Source: an uncultured Collinsella sp. (GTDB lineage: Bacteria > Actinomycetota > Coriobacteriia > Coriobacteriales > Coriobacteriaceae). From it: 64,000 nt of DNA. Below the pieces are notes generated by a model. The model did no database searches. It was not told where the DNA came from and worked only from the letters and a program-made list of their open reading frames with translations. This document shows positions 17,818-26,503 of the stretch, piece after piece (position 1 is the stretch's first letter; every line of letters begins with the position of its first letter). Both the position numbers and the translations under genes were made by a program. The stretch is from assembly GCA_902465015.1 (NCBI GenBank), contig CABQLK010000001.1, forward strand, positions 62,001-126,000. The letters run 5' to 3'.

Positions 17818-19230
17818 ATGGACGCAACCGCAATTATCCTCGCTGCCGGCGAGGGCACCCGCATGAAGTCGAACCACTGCAAGGTTTCGCACAAGATCCT
17901 GGGCAAGCCCATGGTTCAGTGGATCGTCGACGCCACCATCAAGGCCGGCTGCAGCCGCGTCGTGGTCGTCATCGGCAGCCACGCCGACGAGATGCGCGCC
18001 CTCATCGACGGCGCCTACGCCAGCAGCGCCACCAAGGTCGAGTGCGTCGAGCAGACCGAGCGCCTGGGCACCGGCCACGCCGTCAAGGTCGCGCTCGAGG
18101 CCTGCGGCATCGCGCAAGGCCCCGTCGTCGTGCTCAACGGCGACCTGCCGCTCATCACCGCCGACACCGTCGCCAAGTTCGCGCAGACCGTCGCCACCGG
18201 CGAGCTCGCCTGCACCGTCATGACCATGACCCCGCCCGATCCTTTTGGCTACGGCCGCATCAAGCTGGGCGCCGATGGTCAGATCGAGCGCATCATCGAG
18301 CAGAAGGACTGCACGCCCGAGCAGGCCGCCACGCTGCTGGAGTGCAACGCCGGCTGCTACGCCTTTGACGGCGCGCAGCTCGCCGCCCACATTAACGAGA
18401 TCGGCAACGACAACGCGCAGTCCGAGTACTATCTGCCCGACATGCTCGAGATCCTCAAGGGTCACGGCCAGGCGGTCTCCATCTTCCACTGTGACGACTA
18501 CCGCGACGGCCTGGGCGTCAACAGCCGCATCCAGCTCGCGCAGCTCACCGCCATCGCGCGCGACCGCATCAACGAGCACTGGATGGCCGAGGGCGTTACC
18601 TTCATCGACCCCACGCAGGCCTGGATCGGTCCCGACGCTACCATCGGCCGCGACACCGTCGTGTGGCCGCAGACGCATCTGATCGGCCACGTCACCGTGG
18701 GCGAGGAGTGCCAGCTCGGCCCCAACAGCCGCCTCACCGACACCACCGTCGGCAGCGGCTGCATCATCGATGAGACCATCGCCATCGAGGCCGTCATCGA
18801 GAACGGCGTCGACTGCGGCCCGCGCGCCTACCTGCGCCCGGGCACCCACATGCTCGACGGCTCCAAGGCCGGTACGCACGTGGAAATCAAGAAGTCCACG
18901 ATCGGCGAGGGCTCCAAGGTGCCGCACCTGTCCTACATCGGCGACACCACCATGGGCTCCGGCGTCAACGTGGGCGCAGGCTCCATCACCTGCAACTACG
19001 ACGGTGTGCACAAGCACAAGACCGTCATCGGCAAGGATGCCTTCATCGGTTCTGACACCATGATGGTCGCGCCCGCCCAGATCGGCGACGGCGCGCTTGT
19101 GGCCGCCGGCTCTGTCATCACCGAGCCGGTCCCGGCCGACGCACTTGGCCTGGGTCGTGCCCGTCAGGTAAACATTGAGGGCTGGGCCGCCGATTACCGC
19201 CGCCGTCTGCACGAGGACGACGAGGTATAA
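17818..19230 (+). CDS. glmU: Bifunctional UDP-GlcNAc synthesis enzyme GlmU
   Basis: 470 residues. The N-terminal uridyltransferase has ILAAGEGTRMKS (the LxxGxGTxM motif), GTGHAVK and LNGDLPLI. The C-terminal acetyltransferase is a left-handed beta helix of hexapeptides (WIGPDATIGRDTVVWPQT onwards) with the active-site region RPGTHMLDGSKAGTHVEIK and NYDGVHKHKT. It supplies UDP-GlcNAc for peptidoglycan. ATG 17818 has AGGAGA at 5 nt; the longer frame upstream overlaps ecfT on the other strand and has no conservation. A terminator follows. Confidence 0.96.
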   Translation: MDATAIILAAGEGTRMKSNHCKVSHKILGKPMVQWIVDATIKAGCSRVVVVIGSHADEMRALIDGAYASSATKVECVEQTERLGTGHAVKVALEACGIAQGPVVVLNGDLPLITADTVAKFAQTVATGELACTVMTMTPPDPFGYGRIKLGADGQIERIIEQKDCTPEQAATLLECNAGCYAFDGAQLAAHINEIGNDNAQSEYYLPDMLEILKGHGQAVSIFHCDDYRDGLGVNSRIQLAQLTAIARDRINEHWMAEGVTFIDPTQAWIGPDATIGRDTVVWPQTHLIGHVTVGEECQLGPNSRLTDTTVGSGCIIDETIAIEAVIENGVDCGPRAYLRPGTHMLDGSKAGTHVEIKKSTIGEGSKVPHLSYIGDTTMGSGVNVGAGSITCNYDGVHKHKTVIGKDAFIGSDTMMVAPAQIGDGALVAAGSVITEPVPADALGLGRARQVNIEGWAADYRRRLHEDDEV

Positions 19231-19247
19231 CGTTTTACCAAGCATCT

Positions 19248-19281
19248 AAGGAGCTGTTCCCATGGGGGCGGCTCCTTTTTC
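19248..19281 (+). terminator. Terminator after glmU
   Basis: AAGGAGC (19248) pairs with GCTCCTT (19271-19277), followed by TTTTTC. Confidence 0.75.
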
Positions 19282-19371
19282 TATCGTGACCTGCGCAACC
19301 GGATGAGTGGTCGGTTCGTGTCCGTTGACGGTAAAGACGTTATCAAGACCCGATTAACCCCGCCGCACGGT

Positions 19372-19377
19372 TACAAT
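19372..19377 (+). promoter_or_regulatory. Possible -10 box of prs
   Basis: TACAAT 47 bp upstream of the prs ATG; no clear -35 at 16-18 bp. Confidence 0.35.
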
Positions 19378-19423
19378 GCAACAAGGCATCTATATGGCAT
19401 TCGATGTATAAAGGAGAAGGGTA

Positions 19424-20410
19424 ATGCCGATTAATGATCCCGAGAAGTCGGAGAATATGCGCAAGTCCATCCGCGTGTATTCCGGTTCCTCCAACCGTCC
19501 CCTCGCTCAGAAGATTGCTGAGTACCTTGGGGTCGAGCTTTCGGGCCTTACGCTAAAGCAGTTCGCCAACGGTGAGATTTACGCCCGCTACGACGAGACC
19601 GTCCGCGGCGCCGACGTCTTCCTGATTCAGTCCGTGGCCGGCGGCAACGTCAACGACATGCTCATGGAGCTGCTCATCGCCACCGACGCTGCCAAGCGCG
19701 CATCCGCCCGCTCCATCACTGCCGTTATCACCCACTACGGCTATGCCCGCCAGGACCGCAAGGCCGGCCCGCGCGAGCCCATCACCGCCCGCCTCGTCGC
19801 CAACCTGCTCGAGCGCGCCGGCGTCAACCGCATCATCACCCTCGACCTGCACCAGGGCCAGATCCAGGGCTTCTTCGATATCCCGGTTAATCACCTGTCC
19901 GCACTGCCGCTGTTTGGCCAGTACTACAACGACATGCACTTCGACACCGACAACCTGGTTGTCGTCTCCCCCGACGTGGGTCGTGCCAAGGCCGCCAAGA
20001 AGCTGTCCGACATGCTCGGCTGCGACCTGGCCATCGCCCACAAGGGTCGTCCGCGCCACAACGCCGCCGAGGTCATGGGCATCATCGGTGACATCAAGGG
20101 CAAGACCTGCATCATCAACGACGACATGATTGACACCGCTGGCACCCTGTGCGCCAACGTCAAGGAGCTCAAGGCTATGGGCGCTGGCGACATCTACGTC
20201 TGCGCCACCCACGGCATCTTCTCCGGTCCGGCCATCGAGCGTCTGAACGACGCCCCGATCGTCGAGTGCCTCGTCACCGACGCCATTCCCGTCGAGGTCG
20301 GCGGCAAGATCAAGACCATCTCGGTCGCCGAGGAGTTCGCTCAGGCCATCTCCGCCGTTTACCACGAGGAGCCCGTCTCTACGCTCGTCGGCGGCGACTT
20401 CGCGCTGTAG
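19424..20410 (+). CDS. prs: Ribose-phosphate pyrophosphokinase
   Basis: 328 residues; makes PRPP, used by purF and other genes in this window. Motifs are FANGEIYARYDETVRG, the ATP-binding YARQDRKAGPREPITARLVA segment, the ribose-phosphate loop region VVVSPDVGRAK and the PRPP loop CIINDDMIDTAGTL. Length is typical. ATG 19424 has AAAGGAGAAGG close upstream; a second ATG (MRKSIRVYSG, 12 codons on) is nearer to the usual family start but lacks as good a ribosome site. A strong terminator follows. Confidence 0.96.
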   Translation: MPINDPEKSENMRKSIRVYSGSSNRPLAQKIAEYLGVELSGLTLKQFANGEIYARYDETVRGADVFLIQSVAGGNVNDMLMELLIATDAAKRASARSITAVITHYGYARQDRKAGPREPITARLVANLLERAGVNRIITLDLHQGQIQGFFDIPVNHLSALPLFGQYYNDMHFDTDNLVVVSPDVGRAKAAKKLSDMLGCDLAIAHKGRPRHNAAEVMGIIGDIKGKTCIINDDMIDTAGTLCANVKELKAMGAGDIYVCATHGIFSGPAIERLNDAPIVECLVTDAIPVEVGGKIKTISVAEEFAQAISAVYHEEPVSTLVGGDFAL

Positions 20411-20443
20411 CCTGCCGCGCATCGCATCATCTTTGATGCTTTT

Positions 20444-20477
20444 AAAGGGTCGGAAGCTCGCTTCCGACCCTTTTTCT
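20444..20477 (+). terminator. Terminator after prs
   Basis: GGGTCGGAAG / CTTCCGACCC hairpin with TTTTTC. Confidence 0.9.
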
Positions 20478-20495
20478 ATCCCTCGCCAACCCGCC

Positions 20496-20699
20496 CTGGA
20501 CAGTTAGTTCAGATACGTATTTTTTAAAGCCCCAAAGGGCCGTTCGGAGCCTTCTGAGCTCCCCGGCGGATGCCATGCCGCCCAAAGCTCATCGTTTTCG
20601 AGTACAACCGCCGCATATTTACCCTCAAATCACCCTCGAAGGCCCTTAGAAACGCCTCGAATGCCCGTCGCCTTATACGTATCTGAACTAACTGTCCAG
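20496..20699. mobile_element. 204-bp terminal-inverted-repeat element, copy 1
   Basis: Both ends carry the same perfect 25-bp inverted repeat starting CTGGACAGTTAGTTCAGATA and running through CGTAT. The middle (about 154 bp) has no clear similarity to the other two copies. No transposase gene is inside. Read into the element, the end repeat encodes GQLVQIRI and the frame stays open for most of the element, but this is probably incidental. Function unknown; MITE-like by structure. Confidence 0.8.
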
Positions 20700-20861
20700 T
20701 AGCTATCGTCAACCTTCGCGGCAGAGCTCAATTTCCTGCAATCCCCTCAGCCGATTCCACCGATTTCATAACACCCAGCCGTTCATGGCGCGCAGCACCC
20801 CGCTGAGCGAAAAGAACGGTATGGGGGTCGCATTCTGCCGCCAACTTAGTACGTTATAGCT

Positions 20862-21989
20862 ATGACGACCGTGATTTCACATTTCTCCGCCCTCCGCGCA
20901 ATTCGTCGCGCACGACGGGCGTACTCTGCCCTACCCTGGGACTCCGTTGATAGTGAACAGCAAGCACAGGCCTTGGCTAGCTGCATTCCCAATAATGACG
21001 CGATAGACTTTGCCGCACTTTCGATACTCGACGCCTGGAATGAAGATGATTCCGAACTACTCGATCTTCTCGTTTCAAACGAAGACAACAGACGCCCCGA
21101 CAAGCGACTTCTTCAGCATATTCTCTCTGCTCCGCTTCCTGAAGGTGCAATTATGCACATCGAGGCCGACATCTACGCAACGTCTCCTGCCATGACAGCC
21201 ATGCTTTGTTCCAAAAATGAATCAGTCGCCAAAACCTTGATGCTTCTCATGGAACTGCTCGGAACCTACTCCCTTCCTCCCGGGGCAACATACCCCATTG
21301 CCTATGACGACATCTGGCCCAAGGGCGATGTCTACGAAGCGATGGACGACCTCGATTGCCGGGGCGACCAGTCGGCGGCCGAACAGCAGAACGAAACCCG
21401 CTATGAACAGGCACACTACAAATGCGAGCCTGCCACGACCATCGAAGAGCTCGAGGCGGTCGCACGGTTCGCCAAAAGTAGCTCATACGCCTCGTTTCGC
21501 ACGGCAGTCAAACTTGCCCGACCCGGATCTGCATCCCCAGCCGAATCCCTAATGTTTGCCGTTCTCGGAGCGCCTATGCGCTTTGGCGGATTCGGATGTT
21601 GCAGTCTGCCCATGGGAGGCCTGCTACTCAACCATCGAATCGACTTCGACACTCTTGCGGTCAACATGTCCTCCGGCATCCCTTACGCCATCTGCGACCT
21701 ATATTGCCCGGCCGCCGGAGTCGACAACGAATACAACGGAATTGGGCATGCGCTTCAAAACGCTCGCATCCACGATGGCAATCGAAATAATGGCCTCAAG
21801 GCAATGGGCATCCACGTCCTGGTTATCAATCGCGACCAAATGAAAGACCTTGTTGCACTCGAAGCCTTCGCCCAAACGATGCATCGACTCGCAGGAGTCC
21901 GATTCCGATATCGCATCAAGGGCTATCGCAAGCGTCAGGCCGCTTGGCTCAACGCTCTGCGGGCCGGAATCGGCCTTGCGCCGGTCTAA
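20862..21989 (+). CDS. Putative nuclease-fold protein of unknown family, paralogue of the gene at 62997
   Basis: 375 residues, no named family recognised. N-terminus has ISHFSALRAIRRARRAY; a middle block reads LPEGAIMHIEADIYATSPAM then LMELLGTYSLP; after GSASPAES comes a C-terminal block ICDLYCPAAGVDNEYNGIGH...GLKAMGIHVLVINRDQM. The Asp (279), Glu (290) and His (296) pattern resembles the PD-(D/E)XK fold of DUF559/Vsr-type endonuclease domains. The same blocks in the same order occur in the right-edge gene. It has no visible Shine-Dalgarno, lower GC than its neighbours, and sits between two copies of the 204-bp element, which suggests acquisition. Nuclease activity is inferred only. Confidence 0.55.
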   Translation: MTTVISHFSALRAIRRARRAYSALPWDSVDSEQQAQALASCIPNNDAIDFAALSILDAWNEDDSELLDLLVSNEDNRRPDKRLLQHILSAPLPEGAIMHIEADIYATSPAMTAMLCSKNESVAKTLMLLMELLGTYSLPPGATYPIAYDDIWPKGDVYEAMDDLDCRGDQSAAEQQNETRYEQAHYKCEPATTIEELEAVARFAKSSSYASFRTAVKLARPGSASPAESLMFAVLGAPMRFGGFGCCSLPMGGLLLNHRIDFDTLAVNMSSGIPYAICDLYCPAAGVDNEYNGIGHALQNARIHDGNRNNGLKAMGIHVLVINRDQMKDLVALEAFAQTMHRLAGVRFRYRIKGYRKRQAAWLNALRAGIGLAPV

Positions 21990-22021
21990 ACGGCGAATCA
22001 CCCGTGCGCCGTCGAACAGGG

Positions 22022-22227
22022 CTGGACAGTTAGTTCAAATACGTATAAATAGACACATTGAATTAGGCTGTTTTGCAGCTATCTCTATACCATTCGCCCT
22101 ATTTGAAAGCGGGGTAGACTTCAAAACAGCGTCATATGGACTAACTAAAGTTCCAAAACAACGTATCGGCGTTGAATTGAGCAATTCGAGTCCTCAGAAC
22201 TTATACGTATCTGAACTAACTGTCCAC
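22022..22227. mobile_element. Terminal-inverted-repeat element, copy 2
   Basis: Left end 22022-22046 differs from copy 1 by one base (CAAATACGTAT); right end 22203-22226 matches exactly. Length between matching ends is 204 bp. The middle is AT-rich and unrelated to copies 1 and 3. Confidence 0.8.
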
Positions 22228-22340
22228 CTCGGATTTTGACGGCCGTCCAAACGCCCCCAAACAACCTCAATTGCCCTCCATTTGACAGCGGCAACAGGGT
22301 CGCTCACCATAGCAGGCGACAAATCAACGAAAGGATGAAC

Positions 22341-22970
22341 ATGGCAGCTGCACAGCCGCTTAAGATTCGCATGGTTGCCGGACTTGGCAACCCTGGCGAT
22401 GAGTATGCCGAAACCCGCCACAACGCCGGCTTTAAGGCAATCGACGAGCTGGCCCGTCAGGCCGGCGTCACGTACTGGAAAAACCAGGCAGGCGCCGAGG
22501 TCGCGCTCATCAATATCAACGATGCCGAGGAAGAGGGCGGCAAGCGCCAGATCGTGCTGGTCAAGCCGCAGTCGTATATGAATACCTCGGGTGGTCCCAT
22601 CTCCAAGCTCTGCCGCGAGTACAAGATCAAGGCCGAGGAGCTGCTCGTGATTCACGACGAGCTCGACATTCCCGCCGGCGACGTGCGTGTTAAGGTGGGC
22701 GGCGGCCATGCTGGCCACAACGGCCTGCGTTCCATCATCGACAAGATGGGCAGTCGCGACTTCAGCCGCATCCGCACCGGCATCGGCAACCCTCCCGGCA
22801 AGATGGCCGTAGCAGACTACGTGCTCAAGCAGCTGCGCGCCCGCGAAGCCGAGGATTTCCAGGACACCTGCGCCCGCGCCGCAGATGCCGCCGGTCTGGC
22901 CATCGTCCACGGCGTAATCTACGCCCGCGATCACGTAAACGGTTCCGCCTCCGCCAACGGCAAGCACTAA
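22341..22970 (+). CDS. pth: Peptidyl-tRNA hydrolase
   Basis: 209 residues; recycles tRNA by cleaving peptidyl-tRNA released from ribosomes. Family motifs are VAGLGNPGDEYAETRHNAGF (catalytic His in RHNAGF), KPQSYMNTSGG, VIHDELDIPAG (catalytic Asp), KVGGGHAGHNGLRSI and RIRTGIGNPPG. ATG 22341 has AAAGG 6 nt upstream; ATG 22335 overlaps that site. It follows element copy 2 and ends at a terminator-bearing palindrome. Confidence 0.95.
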   Translation: MAAAQPLKIRMVAGLGNPGDEYAETRHNAGFKAIDELARQAGVTYWKNQAGAEVALININDAEEEGGKRQIVLVKPQSYMNTSGGPISKLCREYKIKAEELLVIHDELDIPAGDVRVKVGGGHAGHNGLRSIIDKMGSRDFSRIRTGIGNPPGKMAVADYVLKQLRAREAEDFQDTCARAADAAGLAIVHGVIYARDHVNGSASANGKH

Positions 22971-22980
22971 ACCTACTATT

Positions 22981-23160
22981 TAGGGACAGGTTTATTTTGG
23001 CAGGTTTTATCTACGGAAACGCCGCGGCAGCCGCGCCGTAATAAATCCTGTGCCGCCAAACATATACAGCGCCCCAAAGGGGGCCGGCCTCATCACAACC
23101 CGAGGCCGGCCCCCTTTGCCGTTTTTCCTGATAAAACCTGCCAAAATAAACCTGTCCCTA
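22981..23160. repeat. 180-bp element with perfect 31-bp inverted ends
   Basis: TAGGGACAGGTTTATTTTGG plus 11 more bases (22981-23011) is exactly complementary to 23130-23160. A terminator hairpin lies inside. The same motif, as a single arm, reappears at 34350-34378. No ORF. Confidence 0.85.
23076..23126 (+). terminator. Terminator after pth
   Basis: 16-bp stem (AAAGGGGGCCGGCCTC) with T-rich tail TTTGCCGTTTTT; nested in the 180-bp element. Confidence 0.8.
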
Positions 23161-23232
23161 TTTGGTAGGTCGAAGTGGATAAACCCTGCTCCCAACCGCC
23201 GAAGATACACGTAAGCGACATGCCCATGAGGG

Positions 23233-23343
23233 TATAATTTGCACCGTATGTCTGCACAACGCCTGTGCGCGTACGGTTTTATTCGGGCTACCGTCCATTT
23301 CCGTGGAGGCACGGTTCGGCAGCCCTAACAAGAGAGGGGTTCT
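23233..23343 (+). promoter_or_regulatory. Promoter -10 and structured leader of nfnAB
   Basis: TATAAT at 23233-23238 lies about 105 bp before the nfnA ATG. The leader contains a hairpin (ACCGTA...TGCACA / TGTGC...TACGGT, 23243-23277) and a second shorter pairing (CCGT/ACGG, near 23290-23314). No known riboswitch pattern was recognised. Confidence 0.45.
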
Positions 23344-24183
23344 ATGTATAAGATCCTGGAGAAGACGCAGTTCTCGGAGAAGGTGTTCAAGTTCCGCATC
23401 GAGGCGCCTGCAATCGCCAAGCATGCGCACGCTGGACAGTTCCTCATGGTTCGTGCCAACGAGACGGGCGAGCGTGTCCCGTTTACCCTAGCTGGCTGGA
23501 ACGGTGACGAGGGCTGGGTCGAGTTCATCTTCATGGTGATCGGCAAGACCACCGAGATGCTGTCCACCTACGAGGCCGGCGAGTCGCTGCGCGACGTCGT
23601 GGGCCCGCTGGGCGTTCCCACCGAGATGGCCGAGGGCCCCTGCGCCGTCATTGGCGGCGGCGTCGGCCTGGCAATTGCCTTCCCGGTCGCTAAGCACCTG
23701 GTCGAGACCGGCCACGAGGTGCACGCCATCATGGGCGCCCGCACCAAGGACCTCCTGCTCATGGAGGACCAGTTCCGCGAGCTCCTCGACGAGGACCACA
23801 TCCACATCACCACCGACGACGGTTCCTACGGCGAGCAGGGCGTTGTCACCGCTCCGCTGGAGCGTCTGCTGCAGGACAAGGCCGTGAGCCAGGTCTTCTG
23901 CGTCGGCCCCGTTCCGATGATGAAATTCTCGACCCTCACCGCCCAGAAGTACGACACCCCCATCACCGCGTCCCTCAACCCCATCATGGTTGACGGCACC
24001 GGCATGTGCGGCTGCTGCCGCGTCGAGGTGGGCGGCGTGACCAAGTTCGCTTGCGTCGACGGCCCCGACTTCGATGCCACCCTGGTCGACTGGGATGACC
24101 TTCGTGCCCGCCAGGCCGCTTACCGTTCCGAAGAGGGCGAGTCCCTCAAGGCCTATGAGGAAAAGAGCTGCGCATGCCACTAG
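23344..24183 (+). CDS. nfnA: NADH-dependent ferredoxin:NADP oxidoreductase small subunit (NfnA-like)
   Basis: 279 residues with the FAD/NAD-binding fold of dihydroorotate dehydrogenase electron-transfer subunits. FAD region VPFTLAGWN, nucleotide loop IGGGVGLAIAFP, and a C-terminal [2Fe-2S] site DGTGMCGCCRVEVGG...FACVDGP. With the next gene it forms a complex that couples NADH, NADPH and ferredoxin by flavin electron bifurcation in anaerobes. GAGAGGGG precedes the ATG. It overlaps nfnB by 10 bp, so translation is coupled. A sulfide dehydrogenase-like role (SudB) is the alternative name for the same family. Confidence 0.85.
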   Translation: MYKILEKTQFSEKVFKFRIEAPAIAKHAHAGQFLMVRANETGERVPFTLAGWNGDEGWVEFIFMVIGKTTEMLSTYEAGESLRDVVGPLGVPTEMAEGPCAVIGGGVGLAIAFPVAKHLVETGHEVHAIMGARTKDLLLMEDQFRELLDEDHIHITTDDGSYGEQGVVTAPLERLLQDKAVSQVFCVGPVPMMKFSTLTAQKYDTPITASLNPIMVDGTGMCGCCRVEVGGVTKFACVDGPDFDATLVDWDDLRARQAAYRSEEGESLKAYEEKSCACH

Positions 24184-25583
24184 TTAACGGTCGTTTCGTT
24201 GCCGATATGAAGTCGCCCCGCACCCCCGATAACGAGGAGCCGGCTGCCGAGCGCGCCTGCGACTTCCGCCCCGTCGACAAGGGCTTCACCGAGGAGATGG
24301 CGCTGGCCGAGGCTGAGCGCTGCCTCAACTGCAAGAAGCCGTTCTGTGTTGAGGGCTGCCCCGTCAACATCAACATTCCCCGCTTTATCGAGCAGATCCG
24401 CGCGAAGGACTTCGGCGGCGCTCTCGATACCATCCGCGAGGACTCCATGCTTCCCGCCATCTGCGGCCGCGTCTGCCCGCAGGAGAACCAGTGCGAGGGC
24501 AAGTGCATCCGTGGTAAGAAGTCCGAGCCCGTGGCCATCGGCCAGCTCGAGCGCTTCCTGGGTGACCGCCCCGAGCTCGCTTCCACGCCCAAGATGGCCC
24601 CCAAGAACGGCAAGAAGGTCGCCGTCGTCGGCTCCGGCCCGTCCGGCATCACCTGCGCCGGCGAGCTCGCCCGTAACGGCTTTGACGTCACCGTCTTTGA
24701 GGCCTTCTTCACCGGCGGCGGCGTGCTGGTCTACGGCATCCCCGAGTTCCGTCTGCCCAAGGCGGTCGTCAAGCGCGAGATTGACGGCCTGGAGGACATG
24801 GGCGTCAAGTTTGAGTACAACTCCGTCGTGGGCAACATGGCCACGGCCGAGGAGCTGTTCGAGCAGGGCTTCGACGCCATCTACGTGGCGACCGGCGCTG
24901 GCCTGCCCAAGTTCCTCAACGTCCCCGGCGAGAACCTGCCCAACGTCTTCTTCGCGAACGAGTACCTCACCCGCGTGAACCTGATGAAGGCCAACAAGTT
25001 CCCCGAGTACGACACCCCCACCAAGCACGGCAAGAACGTCGTTGTCTTTGGTGGCGGCAACGTGGCTATGGACGCCGTCCGTACCGCCAAGCGCCTGGGC
25101 GCCGAGCACGCCATCATCGCCTACCGTCGTACCGAGGACGAGATGCCCTGCCGTCGCGCCGAGCTGCACCATGCCAAGGCCGAGGGCGTCGAGGTTCTGC
25201 CGCTCGTCTCCCCGCTCGAGTTTGTCGCTGGCGAGGACGGCTCCGTGTGCGCCGTCAAGGTCCAGAAGATGGAGCTCGGCGAGCCCGACGAGTCCGGCCG
25301 CCGTCGTCCGGTGCCCATCGAGGGCGCCATCGAGGAGATCCCCTGCGACGTCGCGATCTCGGCTATCGGCACCAACGCCAACCCCTTCGCAAAGAAGATC
25401 GGCGGCAAGATGGAGCTCAACAAGTGGGGCTACATCGTCGCCGACGAGGAGACCGGCCAGACCACCGATCCCCGCATCTGGGCCGGCGGCGACATCGTCA
25501 CCGGTGCCGCTACGGTCATTCTGGCGATGGGCGCCGGCAAGAAGGCCGCCGCTTCCATCACCAAGAGCCTGCTGGGCGAGTAA
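24174..25583 (+). CDS. nfnB: NfnB / glutamate synthase small-subunit-like oxidoreductase
   Basis: 469 residues. N-terminal double [4Fe-4S] region: RCLNCKKPFCVEGCPVNINIP and ICGRVCPQENQCEGKC (45-115); FAD motif VVGSGPSGITCA (near 145); NADPH motif VFGGGNVAMDAVRTAKRLG (near 285); C-terminal FAD closure WAGGDIVTGAATVI. The layout matches NfnB/GltD. Because no large glutamate synthase gene is adjacent and nfnA overlaps it, the transhydrogenase role is preferred over glutamate synthase. Confidence 0.85.
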   Translation: MPLVNGRFVADMKSPRTPDNEEPAAERACDFRPVDKGFTEEMALAEAERCLNCKKPFCVEGCPVNINIPRFIEQIRAKDFGGALDTIREDSMLPAICGRVCPQENQCEGKCIRGKKSEPVAIGQLERFLGDRPELASTPKMAPKNGKKVAVVGSGPSGITCAGELARNGFDVTVFEAFFTGGGVLVYGIPEFRLPKAVVKREIDGLEDMGVKFEYNSVVGNMATAEELFEQGFDAIYVATGAGLPKFLNVPGENLPNVFFANEYLTRVNLMKANKFPEYDTPTKHGKNVVVFGGGNVAMDAVRTAKRLGAEHAIIAYRRTEDEMPCRRAELHHAKAEGVEVLPLVSPLEFVAGEDGSVCAVKVQKMELGEPDESGRRRPVPIEGAIEEIPCDVAISAIGTNANPFAKKIGGKMELNKWGYIVADEETGQTTDPRIWAGGDIVTGAATVILAMGAGKKAAASITKSLLGE

Positions 25584-25611
25584 TCACCCACAGCGCTAGC
25601 CACCAAACGGC

Positions 25612-25650
25612 AAAGTCCCCGTCGAGCACACGCCCGGCGGGGACTTTTTC
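25612..25650 (+). terminator. Terminator after nfnB
   Basis: AAAGTCCCCG / CGGGGACTTT hairpin with TTTTTC. Confidence 0.9.
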
Positions 25651-25707
25651 TATGTCGGCCGACCGACCACCATAAAGGGGCGGCGCCTTCGTGGTGGTTT
25701 TGACCAT

Positions 25708-26331
25708 CTAGCCTTCGAGCTGTGCCACCTTGTAGCGGTAGGCAGCGGCGATGACGTCCTTGCAACCCTCGCGGCCCAGCTTGGCGCGGTTGACGACGAT
25801 GTCCTTGCCGCTCGTCATCTTCCACTTTCCGGCACTGTAGCGCTTATAGAACGCCTCACGCGCCTTCTGCTGCTGCTTGACCAGCTTGGCACCCTTCTTT
25901 TTGTTGAGGCCGCGCTTCTTGCGCACGATCTCGACGCGGTCCTCAAAGGGCGCAGTCACCAGCACGGCGATGTGGTTGGGGTTGTTGCGCAGCAGATAAT
26001 CGGACAGACGGCCTTCGATAATGCAGCTCTCGGTCTCGCCCAGATCCAAAATCACCTGGCTCATCTTTTGGAACAACTTGTCCGAGTACGAACGCGCATC
26101 GTAGCGGTCGGGCAGAAACGCCATATTCTCCACGGCCAGACGTTCGTCATAGGCGGCCATCTTATCGAGCGACTCGCCCGCACGCAGCGATGCGCGCACT
26201 AGCAGCTCGTTGTCATACAGTGGAATCCCCAGCTCGTCGGCAAGCATGCGACCAATCTCGTGGCCCTCGGCGCCAAAGTCGCGCGCGATGGTAATGACCA
26301 CAGGACTCTTCTTATTCACCAGATCGCTCAT
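25708..26331 (-). CDS. Cytidylate kinase-like protein
   Basis: 207 residues of the cytidylate kinase-like (AAA_26) family. The P-loop region is VITIARDFGAEGHEIGRMLADELG, followed by LYDNELLVRA, a CIIEGRLSDYLLR strand and the Arg/Lys-rich lid DRVEIVRKKRGLNKKKGAKLV. It differs from housekeeping Cmk and its substrate is not established. AAAGG lies at 8 nt from ATG 26331. It is convergent with nfnB. Confidence 0.75.
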   Translation of the reverse strand: MSDLVNKKSPVVITIARDFGAEGHEIGRMLADELGIPLYDNELLVRASLRAGESLDKMAAYDERLAVENMAFLPDRYDARSYSDKLFQKMSQVILDLGETESCIIEGRLSDYLLRNNPNHIAVLVTAPFEDRVEIVRKKRGLNKKKGAKLVKQQQKAREAFYKRYSAGKWKMTSGKDIVVNRAKLGREGCKDVIAAAYRYKVAQLEG

Positions 26332-26395
26332 CGCGATTCCTTTCTAACAAATGAGAAATAGGCGATTCCTGATTCCCATTTTGACACTTACGACC

Positions 26396-26503
26396 GTCCT
26401 GGTTTCCCAAGTGCGGCAGATTGCCCCGAAAGAGGAGCGCCGCGTACTAAATGTACGCAAGCGACGATTGAGGGGCAAGGTGCCGTGCTTGGGGAAGCAG
26501 GAC
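26396..26503. repeat. Imperfect 108-bp palindrome
   Basis: GTCCTGGTTTCCCAAGTGCG at the left end mirrors CGTGCTTGGGGAAGCAGGAC at the right end, with TTGCCCC/GGGGCAA and GCGTAC/GTACGC further in. The right end touches the stop codon of the ABC permease. Confidence 0.7.

Noticed and set aside
20524..20712. Small proteins beginning GQLVQIRI in the 204-bp elements
   Set aside because: The shared residues only reflect the terminal repeat; the rest is not conserved, strands differ, and frames end differently in each copy.
20496..22227. Diversity-generating retroelement explanation for the variable middles
   Set aside because: No reverse transcriptase and no template/variable repeat pair with adenine-biased changes was seen.
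24174..25583. Glutamate synthase small subunit (gltD)
   Set aside because: Sequence alone would allow it, but overlap with nfnA and absence of gltB favour NfnB.
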